From positions 1 through 64,000 of the forward strand of contig NW_017386078.1 of assembly GCF_000237925.1 (NCBI RefSeq): a DNA stretch of 64,000 nt. Direction: 5' to 3'. The notes below the pieces were generated by a model, which saw only the letters and a list, made by a program, of their open reading frames with translations, did no database searches and had not been told where the DNA came from. Below are positions 1 through 10,724 of the stretch, piece after piece. Every line of letters starts with the position of its first letter. The stretch's first letter is position 1. This DNA comes from Schistosoma mansoni. Taxonomy: Eukaryota; Platyhelminthes; Trematoda; Strigeidida; Schistosomatidae. Both the position numbers and the translations under genes were made by a program.

Positions 1-30
1 CTCTTTCCCTACACGACGCTCTTCCGATCT
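1..30 (+). other. Illumina adapter contamination at contig end
   Basis: The first 30 bases match the 3' part of the standard TruSeq universal adapter, beginning CTCTTTCCCTACACGACGCT and ending in CTTCCGATCT. Repeat sequence typical of the genome starts at base 31. This is an untrimmed sequencing adapter and not biology. Confidence 0.97.
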
Positions 31-171
31 GGAGATTTTAGTATTTTATAGTTGAAATGATGAGTTAATTGAAACTGCTGAGGAGTCTCAAAATAGGACG
101 AAATGGCCGTCCAGTGCTTCCAGGTTTTCCATGGTGGTCTATCTTCAATTGACTCATGATTTCAACTATAA
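31..171 (+). repeat. Family A hammerhead SINE, short fold-back copy
   Basis: A short derivative of hammerhead SINE family A. It begins with the left-arm tip (ggagatttt...gttgaaat) and goes straight into the right arm with a plus-strand hammerhead. It closes with the inverted copy of the tip (atttcaactata). The tRNA-like middle is absent, so the whole unit can fold as a hairpin around the ribozyme. The left boundary is cut by the adapter. Confidence 0.8.
72..117 (+). ncRNA. Type I hammerhead ribozyme motif (family A), core intact
   Basis: The core CTGAGGA lies at 78-84. Stem II is gtct/ggac (85-88 with 96-99), followed by GAAA at 100-103. A short palindromic stem III leads to the cleavage triplet GTC, with predicted cleavage after 111. 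Stem I is weak: only ctg (75-77) with cag (112-114) pairs clearly, because the 5' strand was replaced by left-arm sequence. All invariant core nucleotides of the family are present. Activity is inferred, not shown. Confidence 0.7.
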
Positions 172-1545
172 AAAAAGATATTTGGCTCAGGTGGATATTT
201 CCGATGACATTACGTTTTCTGGGCTGAATAATTTGTTGTAGAATCTTTCATGACCGTTATGAATATCATGTTTGATTACTTTGAACAGAAATCAGCATCC
301 GAGATGATGATAAAAAACGATCATGAAAGTTTTATCACTAAACCAATCGTATCTTAGAATGTGAGATCACCAAAACATATTTATACTTATTTCCTCTCAA
401 AACTATTTTAAGTGACTTCTGATACTGCCTTACCAATATATTTTGTATTGTTTTTAACAAAAGCAAAGGAACGCTAGATAATGGTTAGAAAACCTTTTTT
501 ACGACATACTAATATCATTGGGTACTGAAGCGATTTATTTTTCCTGATATTTAATCAAGCCTTGGCTATCATAAACTATAAATCTAGTTTATACTTCCGT
601 TTGGAATGAGAAACAATTTAATTCACCAGTAGATTACTAACTTTATACTAAACTTAGTTTGACATCAGTGGAAAACGTTTACATAAAGTTCCCTATTCAT
701 AAAAACACTTGAAGAATATGTCCGTTCTCGTTTAATAACTATATAAAATGGCTATAAGCAAACGACCCTCAAGCAGAAAACTCATACGTCCATTTATTTT
801 ATCTTTCCTACTTTTTACCTAAAAGGATTACATATTCGACTAGGTAGTGGCTCGATGCGAATAACCTATTTCCTGATCACTTCAGTCAACATCTTCATCA
901 ACCGAGTTTATCTAGCTACATACAAATCCATAACTGCATTCATCATTACGCACTAAATCGTCCTATAACATTCAAGAAGTATTTTAAAAATAGTTATGAC
1001 TGGTCACTTACAAGTTATTCGTGTCTCCATTTAACAAAACTAACTTTTTACAGTTATAAAATAAGGTGTAATGAGATGCCTCTTAATATACTCATTCTTT
1101 GGTAGGGAGGCGAACAATTATTTAGATCACAGATAATACCAATTGCTTAAATTCAAGTGGATAGTCGTAAATGTTAAGTCAGACTAACAAAACCCACAAA
1201 CAGCTCAAATCTCTAAGTTGCACTCGCTTTAACACAATATGAAGTAGAATTATTCAATCTCATGATGTGAGTTTACTCAAAAGTTTACACACAATGTTTG
1301 TTATCCAATTTTGAATAATAAAACTGGAATCAGTAGTCTAATTTTGCAATGTACACTTTTTCGGGTTGACATTTCAAATGAAAGTGACCTCATAGAAAAA
1401 TATGGATTATCATGTTTTAACAGTCAAAGAATTAAGTCAAACAAATATATTGTCGATAAGGTTGGTGATATCTAAACTATACCAAAAAAATCAGCTAAAT
1501 AAAAATGCTGTACTGAAATTTTGAGAATTGTGTACAAGTTTAATA
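172..1545. other. AT-rich non-coding stretch
   Basis: I see no convincing ORF, RNA gene or recognisable repeat here. If the collagen-like gene continues leftwards, this is probably part of its intron. Confidence 0.5.
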
Positions 1546-1805
1546 CAAGTAGGGACAACCATATGTATTAGAACACGGAATTACTGAATGTCTTAATAAA
1601 ATCTGAGAACCATACAGTAAATACTTCATTTAAAAGATTTCAATCAGTCGTCTCAGATTTCATTGTTCTTTCGTTTCCACACCGATCATTCTTTGTTCTT
1701 GTTCTCTTTTCTTCAATCTTCTTAACCTTCTGCCTCTGGGCATTTCACTTTCGATTGATGGCACATACTACTTATATCTGTCGACATCAGTCGCACACAC
1801 CACAT
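1546..1805 (+). repeat. Interspersed repeat family R, copy 1
   Basis: About 260 bp shared with 51838-52097, with minus-strand copies at 49915-50175 and 50550-50835, and more distantly with 4115-4365 and 4765-5062. Landmarks are a gggacaa start, a 'ctcagatttcattgttctttcgtt' core, an 'aatcttcttaaccttctgc' block and a 'tactacttatatctgtcgaca' end. The family is not recognised. The short ORFs it contains recur with the repeat and are probably not host genes. Confidence 0.7.
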
Positions 1806-2363
1806 TATAAAGAAATTTGATCTCCCAAATTAACTAGTCCAAAAAAACTCTTTCATATCAAAATGTCCATTACGATGACACATAACAACGATTTTTAAAA
1901 CTGAAAGATATTTGAACTAAACATTGGTGAACAAAATAGATGTAGTTTTTAATTTGAACTATCTTGTTCTGATACATGGTAATTTCGACATTTTTTGTAT
2001 GTTATACTACTTTACTCTTAGTAATTTCTAATCATTCAAACATTATATTAAATGGCAGTTATTATGCGGTCATGTGTCAATTTTTGATTTTGTACCATTA
2101 CCCTGGTTTATGTGAACAGTCGTCGATCGATCGCTAATAATCAGTTCAAAATTATCAGTAAGCTTTTTCAGCTATTTTTATAGCATCATGATCTACACTT
2201 TGTGTCCATAAAATTAGAAGAGTTAAATGATCTCTCCAAAACTATCACATTATTTAGTATAAAAATGATATACAACCTCTGTGCATACTCAGAAACAAAC
2301 ATTGTTCTATATTCTGGTTCACAAGTAAATCATTTATTACTTCCAATATAAGACGATATTTAC

Positions 2364-2862
2364 CTTGCAAACTACCTGGTTCACCAGGTGGTCCTCGAAA
2401 TCCTCTTGCACCCTGCGGTCCTGGAGGCCCCTGTGGACCAGGTGGTCCAGCTGGTCCTCTTCCACTACGAACAGGTATACGTATACGACCAGTAATATGA
2501 GTAGTTGAAAAATTCATTATTGACATTTGTTTATTATCAATATTTTCCATTTCAGTGGAACATTCTAATTGCAGCTGACAATTGGTTAATTTATTATTTA
2601 TAGTATTCACTTTCAATGATTGTTGAGATTGACGAAAGTTTATAAAATTATCATTAGAAGACATCTTTCCAAATTCAGATCTGGGATACTGTGATGACGA
2701 TGATGATAAACTTCTATTATTATTGACTTGATGATTAGTGTTAAATAAACCAGATGTCATGGATTCTGATTCATTGCCAAATATGATATAAATTTTATTA
2801 AAAAGAATAATTATAGTTTGTAAAATAAAAATTAATTGAGTAAAGTATAGATTATATTTCAT
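2364..2862 (-). CDS. Collagen-like protein, first coding exon (gene continues off the left edge)
   Basis: The ATG at 2862 opens 166 complete codons. Residues 5-28 are strongly hydrophobic and look like a signal peptide or type II membrane anchor. Residues 30-130 form a Ser/Asn-rich linker with two cysteines (95 and 101). From Gly136 there are ten consecutive Gly-X-Y triplets, including [19 protein letters not shown], the hallmark of a collagen triple helix. The frame continues into non-collagen sequence after a donor (AAG|GTAAAT) at 2363-2362, so the exon ends in the first base of a Gly codon (phase 1). A signal or anchor followed by a triple helix suggests a secreted or membrane collagen. 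The class (fibrillar, FACIT or transmembrane) cannot be told from one exon. I found no further Gly-X-Y exon between 1 and 2253, so the remaining exons must lie beyond the contig end. Confidence 0.75.
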
Positions 2863-3424
2863 TTATATCAACTGATAAGTTAGTAAATAATAGTTATACA
2901 GAAAGGATTTCTTTAATTTGACTGTTAATTCTATTGTGAAAACTTATTCTCTCAGAAGAGTTGAAACTCGTCATACGATTTTGGAATTCCGAGAGTTTCA
3001 GTGTTGGTTCACAATGAGTTGTAGCTGTGATTAAGCGTACTGCCATTGTTTATGTTTTTTTTCCTACTCTAAAATGATTGGATAAATTCGATGAATGAAT
3101 TCGTTATGCATTCTTTTCTTGCATAGAAATGTCTGCTTGTATGTATATGTAAATATGTGTCTGTTTAGAAAATTGAAGAAAGTAGGTTTGTTATTGGTGT
3201 TGCTTGTGATAAGATGAACACAATGTAGATTTTTAACTTCAGTAAATAAAAAGAATATAAACTTTTGGCTATCATTTCTTTTTGTTGTGATTATTGTTTA
3301 AATGAAGTTTGGTTTACTCAACAGATAAACTTCACCACCTTTGTATCTAGGTCGATTGTAAACTATTTGTATCATTATTATATTATACATTATATTATAT
3401 CGTACCTGGTGCATGAGTATGCAA
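2863..3424. other. Upstream region of the collagen-like gene
   Basis: AT-rich sequence that should hold the 5' UTR and promoter of the minus-strand collagen-like gene. I see no motif strong enough to call a core promoter. Confidence 0.4.
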
Positions 3425-3600
3425 TTATCTGAACTCAATAGCCAAGTAGTCAGTGAGTTGGGCTTTTGATGAGGACGATACTGGATTCATGTCACTATGT
3501 GAACATCAACAGGAACTCAAGTAAATCCAGATGATGAATCCCAAACCGGACGAAACACTCCTCCTGGATTCGATTGCAAGCCATAAATTTACCTGTTCTG
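3425..3600 (+). repeat. Family B (Sm-alpha-like) hammerhead SINE, degraded
   Basis: It contains a tRNA-like stretch (gccaagtagtcagtgagttg) followed by aacatcaac and a hammerhead-like block: ccag-atgatga-atcccaaac-cggac-gaaac, then ctcctggattc. The first core base is A where hammerheads need C, and stem III is degenerate. This is therefore an old, inactive copy. Confidence 0.6.
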
Positions 3601-4114
3601 TAGATTGTAAAATACTTTATCTAATTTCGTGTTATCTCTCTCATATCTTTCCCATATTTGTTTAAATGAAATAATCAAAAATAAACTAGTCGTAAATATT
3701 ATTTACTGATATGCTTATTTCAGTTGTTTACAGTCAATCAGAGAAACTGCTCTCAAGTGCTTCGAATAATCTTGAGGTATAGAGTACTGATTTACTTTAC
3801 AGTAGGTCAACATTAACACTTTTAAGTATTGTGTTGAATACAAGTATAGAATGATCAAAACTAATAATAATTCCAGTAAGTTTACCGCTTCCATGAGAAA
3901 TAAGGTATTATAGGAGAAAAAAATGAGCGCTTGATATCTATGACAAGCCTGGTTGTTTTTTACTTACCTTGTACAAAACATTCTAATTTTCTATGTTTAG
4001 TGTTGTCGATACGTTAAGAGTTGTATTACTGTGGGCATACCTTTTACAAACTACAATCTGGCTGTACAACTCATGATGTAGCGAAGAGAACGCTAGTTGA
4101 GACAATCGAATGTG
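3601..4114. other. AT-rich intergenic stretch
   Basis: No gene-like ORF or recognised repeat is seen. A short ORF reaching into 4189 overlaps a family R repeat and is not credible as a gene. Confidence 0.4.
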
Positions 4115-4365
4115 TTTAGACATAAATTGCAGACTATCTCGGTAAATTCTGATAACCATACAATGAACAGTTAATTTGCAAATTAACAACCAATTGTCTC
4201 AATCTTCACTGTTTCTTCTCTAATTCCATTGTTCATGCATTTTCCTACCGATTGCGCTTCATTTCAGTTCTTTCTTCACGGGTCTTCTGCCAAAATACAT
4301 TCTGTGTCTGACCAACACCATATACTACTTATATGGATATAAGTAGACCACACCACAATGAGACT
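4115..4365 (+). repeat. Interspersed repeat family R, copy 2 (second subfamily)
   Basis: Shares blocks with 4765-5062, including 'cattgttcatgcattttc' and 'catatactacttat'. Its right part has a perfect hairpin, ctacttatat-gg-atataagtag at 4330-4351, also found imperfectly in the other copies. The origin is unknown. Confidence 0.6.
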
Positions 4366-4764
4366 GGATAGATAACCGTCACTATGTATTTCTGAGAGAT
4401 TCATCACCATATTCCAAAACATTAAGAGACATAAATTATGTTAGCATGCAACTTCATCTTCGGATCAGTGTGAAATATTGTTACTGTTTAGCCAAAGTAT
4501 AAAATAATAAGATTACTTTTGACACAAACAGTCGACGATTAAGATTTATTAAGAATTAAAAACTTGCAAAAATGTATGGCTTGAACAAATCTTGGTTATC
4601 TATTCACTCGCTATCAAGTATATATGAAACTTTTTGGTTGAGTTCTGGTAATATTTGAAACACATTGGGTGTTTTTTCCGTAAAATCGTATGTATAACAA
4701 TATTCATAGAACATACATAATCTGTTTAATAAATCCCCATTCTGAAGCCGCATAATGCAGAGAA

Positions 4765-5062
4765 CAAAAACAGGGGTGGGGTGAATCGAATGTATTTAAT
4801 CACGACATTACAGACTATCTCAGTAAAATCTGACAACTATACAATAGACAGTTAATTTGCAAACTATCAATCCATTGCCTCGATCTTGACCATTCCTTCT
4901 GCAAATATCAGTCCATCTTTTCTGATTTCATTGTTCATGCATTTTCATACCAATTGCGTTCCGTCCCCGTTCTTTCCTTATCAATCTTCTACTGAAATAC
5001 ATTCAATGCCCGACCATCGTCATATACTACTTATGCGGATATAAGTGACCCACACCACAATA
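4765..5062 (+). repeat. Interspersed repeat family R, copy 3 (second subfamily)
   Basis: About 300 bp, starting 'aacaggggtggggtgaatcg' and ending near 'gacccacaccacaataac'. It aligns along its length with the copies at 4115-4365, 49915-50175 (minus) and 51838-52097. It lies 400 bp from copy 2 in the same orientation. Confidence 0.65.
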
Positions 5063-5734
5063 ACTTTACAAAACCTAGGATAAGGTTATTTTTATGTCCA
5101 GCCAAATTATTTTCACCATATGTTAATATACCTACCCCATGTAAGTTTCTTTTTTTAATATCTCTGGGAGTTCTCAGACATCAGGGTGGTTAGCTGATTT
5201 ACAGTTTCAAGATCTTTTGCACCCTAAATATTTCGACAGAACCGTATAAGCAAAAAATTTTCCAAAATACTCTTAGTCAGTAAGCAACCAGACAGTGAGT
5301 CTGGGATTAGAAAACACAAGAAATAGAACATATTCTGTTTTCATAATCAAAAGAGATCGAAGTTAGCCTTAGGCTTTCATCATTCTCATAATCTTAATAT
5401 CCCTCACTTAAATATTTTGTCCACATAAATTGAGGTGTTTCGTTCTCTATAAATACCCTCTCTAACCAGTGAGTTTCTTTTAATTTTTTTTACTTTTTTA
5501 GCATCTGTCTGAAATAGATTCACATCAGTCGAATCTGCCATTCATTAGAATGGCTACACTGAAAATTTTGTTAATTATATCACAAATTACATAAAATATG
5601 ACAAGCACTTAAATAACATTTTACCTGATCAGAAAACATCGTAATAATCTGACTAGGTAATTATTATTCATTGTTATGGTTCGAATGATAATGTTTATTG
5701 GTTTTAGCGTAAAATAGACAGGAGGCTCTTGCTA
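5063..5734. other. AT-rich intergenic stretch
   Basis: No ORF or repeat that I can support is present between the family R copy and the family B hammerhead SINE. Confidence 0.4.
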
Positions 5735-5778
5735 AATCTTCGCCATCTGTAACTAAAAACTGGATGTTATTGATCTCT

Positions 5779-6350
5779 AGGCAAAGATGGGTGTTGGCTA
5801 GCGGTGGAACCCAGTTATATTTGGGACTCGTCAGCTGGATGTATCTGCATCTCAGATTTGATGTTCACNNNNNNNNNNNNNNNNNNNNNNNNNNNNNNNN
5901 NNNNNNNNNNNNNNNNNNNNNNNNNNNNNNNNNNNNNNNNNNNNNNNNNNNNNNNNNNNNNNNNNNNNNNNNNNNNNNNNNNNNNNNNNNNNNNNNNNNN
6001 NNNNNNNNNNNNNNNNNNNNNNNNNNNNNNNNNNNNNNNNNNNNNNNNNNNNNNNNNNNNNNNNNNNNACAAGCTAGTGGCCATCAGGACTCAGTAGCTA
6101 AGTGGATAAGGTGATGGCGTTTGAAGCGAACGGTGCTGGGTTTGAGTCACTGAGTGAACATCAAATCTGAGATGCAGATACATCCAGCTGACGAGTCCCA
6201 AATATAACTGGGTTCCACTGCTAGCCACCATCTATCTTTGCTTAGAATGCTTATGACTTAAGGCAATATCGAAGCAGTCCTCACCGGATGCAAATATGTC
6301 AATAAGAAATTGATTAATTGAAGTCCTGAACATCATTTGAAAGATTCAAA
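5779..6350 (+). repeat. Family B (Sm-alpha-like) SINE as an inverted pair, interrupted by an assembly gap
   Basis: The right part is a plus-strand SINE. It has tRNA-like sequence (A-box-like agctaagtggataagg near 6101, B-box-like gggtttgagtc near 6138), then the hammerhead arm 6154-6244 and a 3' tail to about 6350. The left part (5779-5868) is the reverse complement of the right arm with only a few mismatches. Both arms carry the same loss of the ribozyme's GGAC-GAAA-stem III section (ctgacgagtcccaaat runs straight into aactgggttcc), so neither hammerhead can work. The 200-N gap at 5869-6068 sits between the arms. Confidence 0.8.
5869..6068. other. Assembly gap (200 N)
   Basis: Exactly 200 Ns, probably a placeholder of set size, located between the inverted arms of a hammerhead SINE. 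Confidence 0.99.
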
Positions 6351-7960
6351 CAAACATTACAATGTTAGTTACAGATCTCTGCTACTATTTAAAAATAAAT
6401 AGCATGACATTACCCACTGACTGGTAGCTAGCGTCCGTACTTCATCCACAGCTTCATTAGAAACCTTAGTAGATCATTGTTTATGGTCACGATTACATCT
6501 TTGAGTTATCTGTGTTATTTGTTTTCCTCATAGTTGCAAGCATAGTATGCCAAGGCATAGAAACAAACAGAAATACTAGGTTCTTGAAATTCTCGTTTAC
6601 AAATTACAGTTATACAAAATAAATATCATACATTGCAGTATCGAACGATGTAGATTTTTCATGATAAGTGGAAATTATAATTTTCATCAGGTTTTGGATG
6701 GTATCTCAAGCTATTCAAATAACTTAACTTTTAAGGTTGTAGGTGTACACCGCTAAGACGAAATAGTTGTTCAGTCTATCCGGTTTCCAATGATTTTCTA
6801 AATGATGTCAGTTTTTGATATACTTAGTGATACTTGTTTTTCCTATTGTTACGCGCCTATTCAAAATCATGATAAAATATCCTCAAGTGTGTTTACTGTA
6901 TTCACTCTGACTTGAGTGCTGATCCATTCGTAGCTACTACAGTACGTACTGGATAGTCCTGCTAACTTAGTTCATTTAATACACTTGTTTACATTACTTT
7001 TACTCACCACAGTAAACTAACAATCTCAGCTAAACTTCATCCTGATAATTGTAATGATAACAATCACTGAACAGTGCTAACCGATAAATAGAATTATCTC
7101 AGTCTAATATAAATGTATATTTTATCAATTTAGCTTTTTCTTATTTAAGTGACAGGTTTCAACTAATTTACGTTGTTTTTAGACATTTCCATGTGAGTAA
7201 ATATACCGAAACCACTACCATACAGAGAAGATAACACTGTAATGATTCACTGTACACCTATATGACTATTCCTGTGAAGACAATGACATTTCTACCCCCC
7301 CCACACACACACACACACTCTACCCAACAATTCAACATAAACATCTTAATTTTAAAAGAAAAAAAGAAAAGAAACTCTATAGGAACCATGCTAATCAATG
7401 AACCACAACGATGAATATAATTGGAATTGTCAAAAGGAATTCAACCGTTAAATATTTAAATTTGATTTAGTGTATAATTAAGTCTTTTCTTTAAAAAGAA
7501 AATAACTTTCAAGTCATTTAGGTTCAGTTTAGTCAAATGATTATTTGAGAAAATTCAACTTTATTTATATATGCCAATTATTTTCAGTGGATGAATATGA
7601 AACGAACTAGCTAAATATTTCGGATTTATTTACCAATTCAATCTACGAATTAACTGACCAATATAAATATTACTCTATTTCACACTTATACTCAATGATT
7701 AAATTAATTGGGTATACCGACTGGTTTGATAAGATAAAATCCTATTTATGATGTGGAAATATAGTTCGATTATTGCAAATAGTTAATTTAGATAGATTTC
7801 ATCAAACTCGAATTTCTTACAAAAGCATGGATTTTATAATTTTTTAACTTAGAGCTAAAAATATTAGTATTTGCTTAGTACTATTTCCATCAAGATATTA
7901 AAAACGTGATTAATAATGTTCGGTAAATTAAAGCCTAGTAATAATTTTTCCACTAATCGG
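6351..7960. other. AT-rich intergenic stretch with a CA microsatellite
   Basis: No gene-like ORF is seen. A C-run followed by (CA)n lies at about 7294-7319. Nothing else stands out. Confidence 0.45.
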
Positions 7961-8224
7961 GAAGGGTTTTGTAGAGATTTCAGTATTTTCATAGTTGAAA
8001 TCATGAGTCGATTGAAGCTAGACCACCATGGAAAATCTGGAAGCACTGGACAGCCGTTTCGTTCTATTGTGGGACTGGTAGGTCCTGGGTTCGAATCTCG
8101 CGAGACGAAATCGTGGAAGCGCACTGCTGAGTAGTCCCACAATAGGACGAAACGGCCGTCCAGTGCTTCCAGGTTTTCCATGGTAGTCTGGCTTCAATTG
8201 ACTCATGATTTCAACTATGAAAAT
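7961..8224 (+). repeat. Family A hammerhead SINE, inverted-arm copy with fused centre
   Basis: The left arm starts gaagggttttgtagagattt and runs through the antisense ribozyme as far as its stem II (gtgggact). There it switches directly into the tRNA-like B-box sequence ggtcctgggttcgaatctcg of the right arm. A plus-strand hammerhead follows at 8121-8166: stem I gcactg/cagtgc is perfect, stem II gtcc/ggac is perfect, then GAAA, palindromic stem III acggccgt, and GTC. The core reads CTGAGTA, so the invariant G8 is T, which should abolish cleavage. Confidence 0.8.
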
Positions 8225-9097
8225 TGCTCACTAGTTAAAACAGAATAATCGGCATTTTGGATAGACCAGCTCGTCAATATGATGTAATACAGACATATGG
8301 ATTGTTGACTCTGTAGAACTTTAAAATAATCTATCTTTGTACTAAAAGAAACTTGTAAAATCTTTATTTATATCCTAATTGTAAATACTTGGTAAGTGAC
8401 TTTAACTTTGATCAACCATACGATTCAATTTATTTTCATTTATATTCTTTGTTAAGTGATGACTGAAACTGAAGTATCCAGTTTAAACTCTTTCATTGTT
8501 TAAATATATCATTCTAAAGTATTACCTATCTGTGAACAGAATATTTCGCATAAGCCAAACCACTTAACATCAAATCTAAATGCTATAATAATTGGAATTA
8601 CATTCGTAGTTTATCAGTTTTTTTTGTTTTTTCAGTTATCTATGGAAATATTTCTCCAGTCAATTAATTAAGTCATTTTGAATTATAGAAAGCTAGAATC
8701 ACTGATGAATAGTGATAGCAGTTCGAAACTGTTAAATTTTTCCATCTTAAAAAAAATAAGTAGGATCATTAAAAAACCTCAGGTGTCAAACATCATTGTA
8801 ATTTAATTTATCTTTAAAGACAAAAATTTTCGCCACTTAACATATCCAGTTTTTATAATTGTTAGTATCGGATCTTTTAATCAATAAATAGTTTCTGCTT
8901 TCAAGTAAGTCACATAAGTGTCGAAACCATGAATGTCGGTTATTACTTCGTAGATTACATGGTGGTGAAAAATAAAATACATAGAAGAGTCAGAAATCTA
9001 AAAGCTTTTTTTAAAAATTTTACTTTGTTAATCAGTCAATGAAGATATGTAAATGAGTTACTTTCTGTTTAAATAAATTAAGTTTTATTTCACTAAT
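8225..9097. other. AT-rich intergenic stretch
   Basis: No ORF, RNA gene or repeat that I can support. Confidence 0.4.
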
Positions 9098-9354
9098 TAA
9101 TATGGAAGTGGATAGGACACACATTGAGGAAAGCAGCCAACTGCGTCACAATGAAAGCCCTCACATGGAATCCTGAAGGCTAAAGGAGAAGAGGAAGACC
9201 GAAGAACACATTACGCCGAGAAATGGAGATAGACATGAGGAGAATGAACAAAAAATGGATAGGACTAGAAAGGAAGGCCCATGACAGAGTGGGTTGGAGA
9301 ATGCTGATCGGCTGCCTATGCTCCATTGGGAGTAAAAGGCGTAAGTAAGTAAGT
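9098..9354 (+). mobile_element. RTE-like LINE, 3' end fragment
   Basis: The last ~250 bp of an SR2-type LINE. It includes the end of the reverse-transcriptase ORF (a W-K-W-I-G-H-like start and [14 protein letters not shown] block, both with substitutions and stops), then the family 3' terminus ctatgctccattgggagt and a (gtaa)n tail. The same terminus appears at 57485, 58098 and 62648 and, inverted, at 30325, 45625 and 62907. This copy is strongly 5'-truncated. Confidence 0.85.
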
Positions 9355-10699
9355 ATTATGGGTTCTTTAAATATCAGATTGTTTAGACAACACTTTCAAA
9401 ATTTAGCATTTCTATGAATAACGGGGTTTTTTATGAAACAAAGTTATTGATGTATTTCATCTGTTTTCTATGAGATATCAGTATATTACTTTGGATAGAA
9501 ATAAAAATAACATTTGTTTCATATCCCGTATTCAGTATAAGGGAATATAAGTCAAGAAACTACACAAATAACAGAATTACTAGTTTAATGGCCCTCTAAT
9601 ATATCACTCCAGGTAGATCTTACAAATGATTATTATCGAAATATACATGTCGGCAATCCTCGTATTTAACCATCAACTTAAATCGCGTTGGTGAATAACG
9701 AAATTAAATAAGTCAAATACGAGAATAAATTTTTAAATACGTATATTTTGAACACTCATTGATCCGGACAGACAATCAGATGGACAAGGCGAAGAGGGAA
9801 AAGTGAAATGACACTCAGTGGAGAAGGTGCGTGAGCCAACTTGATTTAACCAAGCGTGAATCAATATTCATAGCCAGACGAAAATAAGTTACAGGCATGT
9901 AATGAGTAAGATAGGAAGTACACATGCATATGCTTACATAAAAGCAGTGAAGGTTGACAAGCGAATAAATAACAAGGTCAAAATGTGGCTCAAGAAGAAT
10001 GAATAAACTGGTTTGTTCAGAAGCTAGAATAAGCTGTTTGGGCTTAACATAACAACCGACACTACACTAAGTATCTGAATCAACCTATTCAATTTCTAAA
10101 ATGAACAAATTTCTGTTTTCTTTTCAACTTTGAAGTTCAAACTGATATACTATACTTTAGCAATCCATTTATATTAGTATTCAGTTGATGAGCTTGAGTT
10201 TAATATTCCTACTTTTTTGACAATTTGTTCATTCTAGAGAATAGCAATGTAACTTTACTTAAGCATAAATATTCTGATAGAATATGACAAAGATTTACTC
10301 AATATATAAATGTAAACTCATTCTTTACGAAACCTGAATACTTTTTTAAATTTGGCAAAAACTTAGACTGTATCGCTGAAAGCATGCTCTATTGAAAAAA
10401 AGATATGGTATCAATTAGGATTTAAACAAAGGGTGTTTTTTTATTGTTTTATATTTTAATTAAATTGATTCATTTAATATGAATATTATTCATTATACTG
10501 GGTATTTCATTCACACTCCAACTGTTTACTGGTTATACGTATCTAAGAAAAGTGAACTCATGTAACTGAGACTATAATTAGAATAGTTTTAATTTGCTTT
10601 GCCGTGTATAAAACAATTGTTCTTCTAACTATTGTTAAGTTTCTGAATAAATAATTAGACAAACGACTTATTACAAAACTTTTTTTTAAAAAATACATT
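9355..10699. other. AT-rich intergenic stretch
   Basis: No gene-like ORF or recognised repeat is seen. Confidence 0.4.
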
Positions 10700-10724
10700 T
10701 TTGGAAGCATTCTTCATTTTGGAA

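Noticed and set aside
5764-6114. ORFs of 89-116 codons across the first gap
   Set aside because: They are made mostly of Ns and of inverted SINE arm sequence; no coding evidence.
7961-8224. Family A units as DNA transposons (MITEs), because of their inverted ends
   Set aside because: Flanking duplications vary in length (about 5-12 bp) between copies, and the unit has a tRNA-like promoter; this fits retroposition better than cut-and-paste movement.
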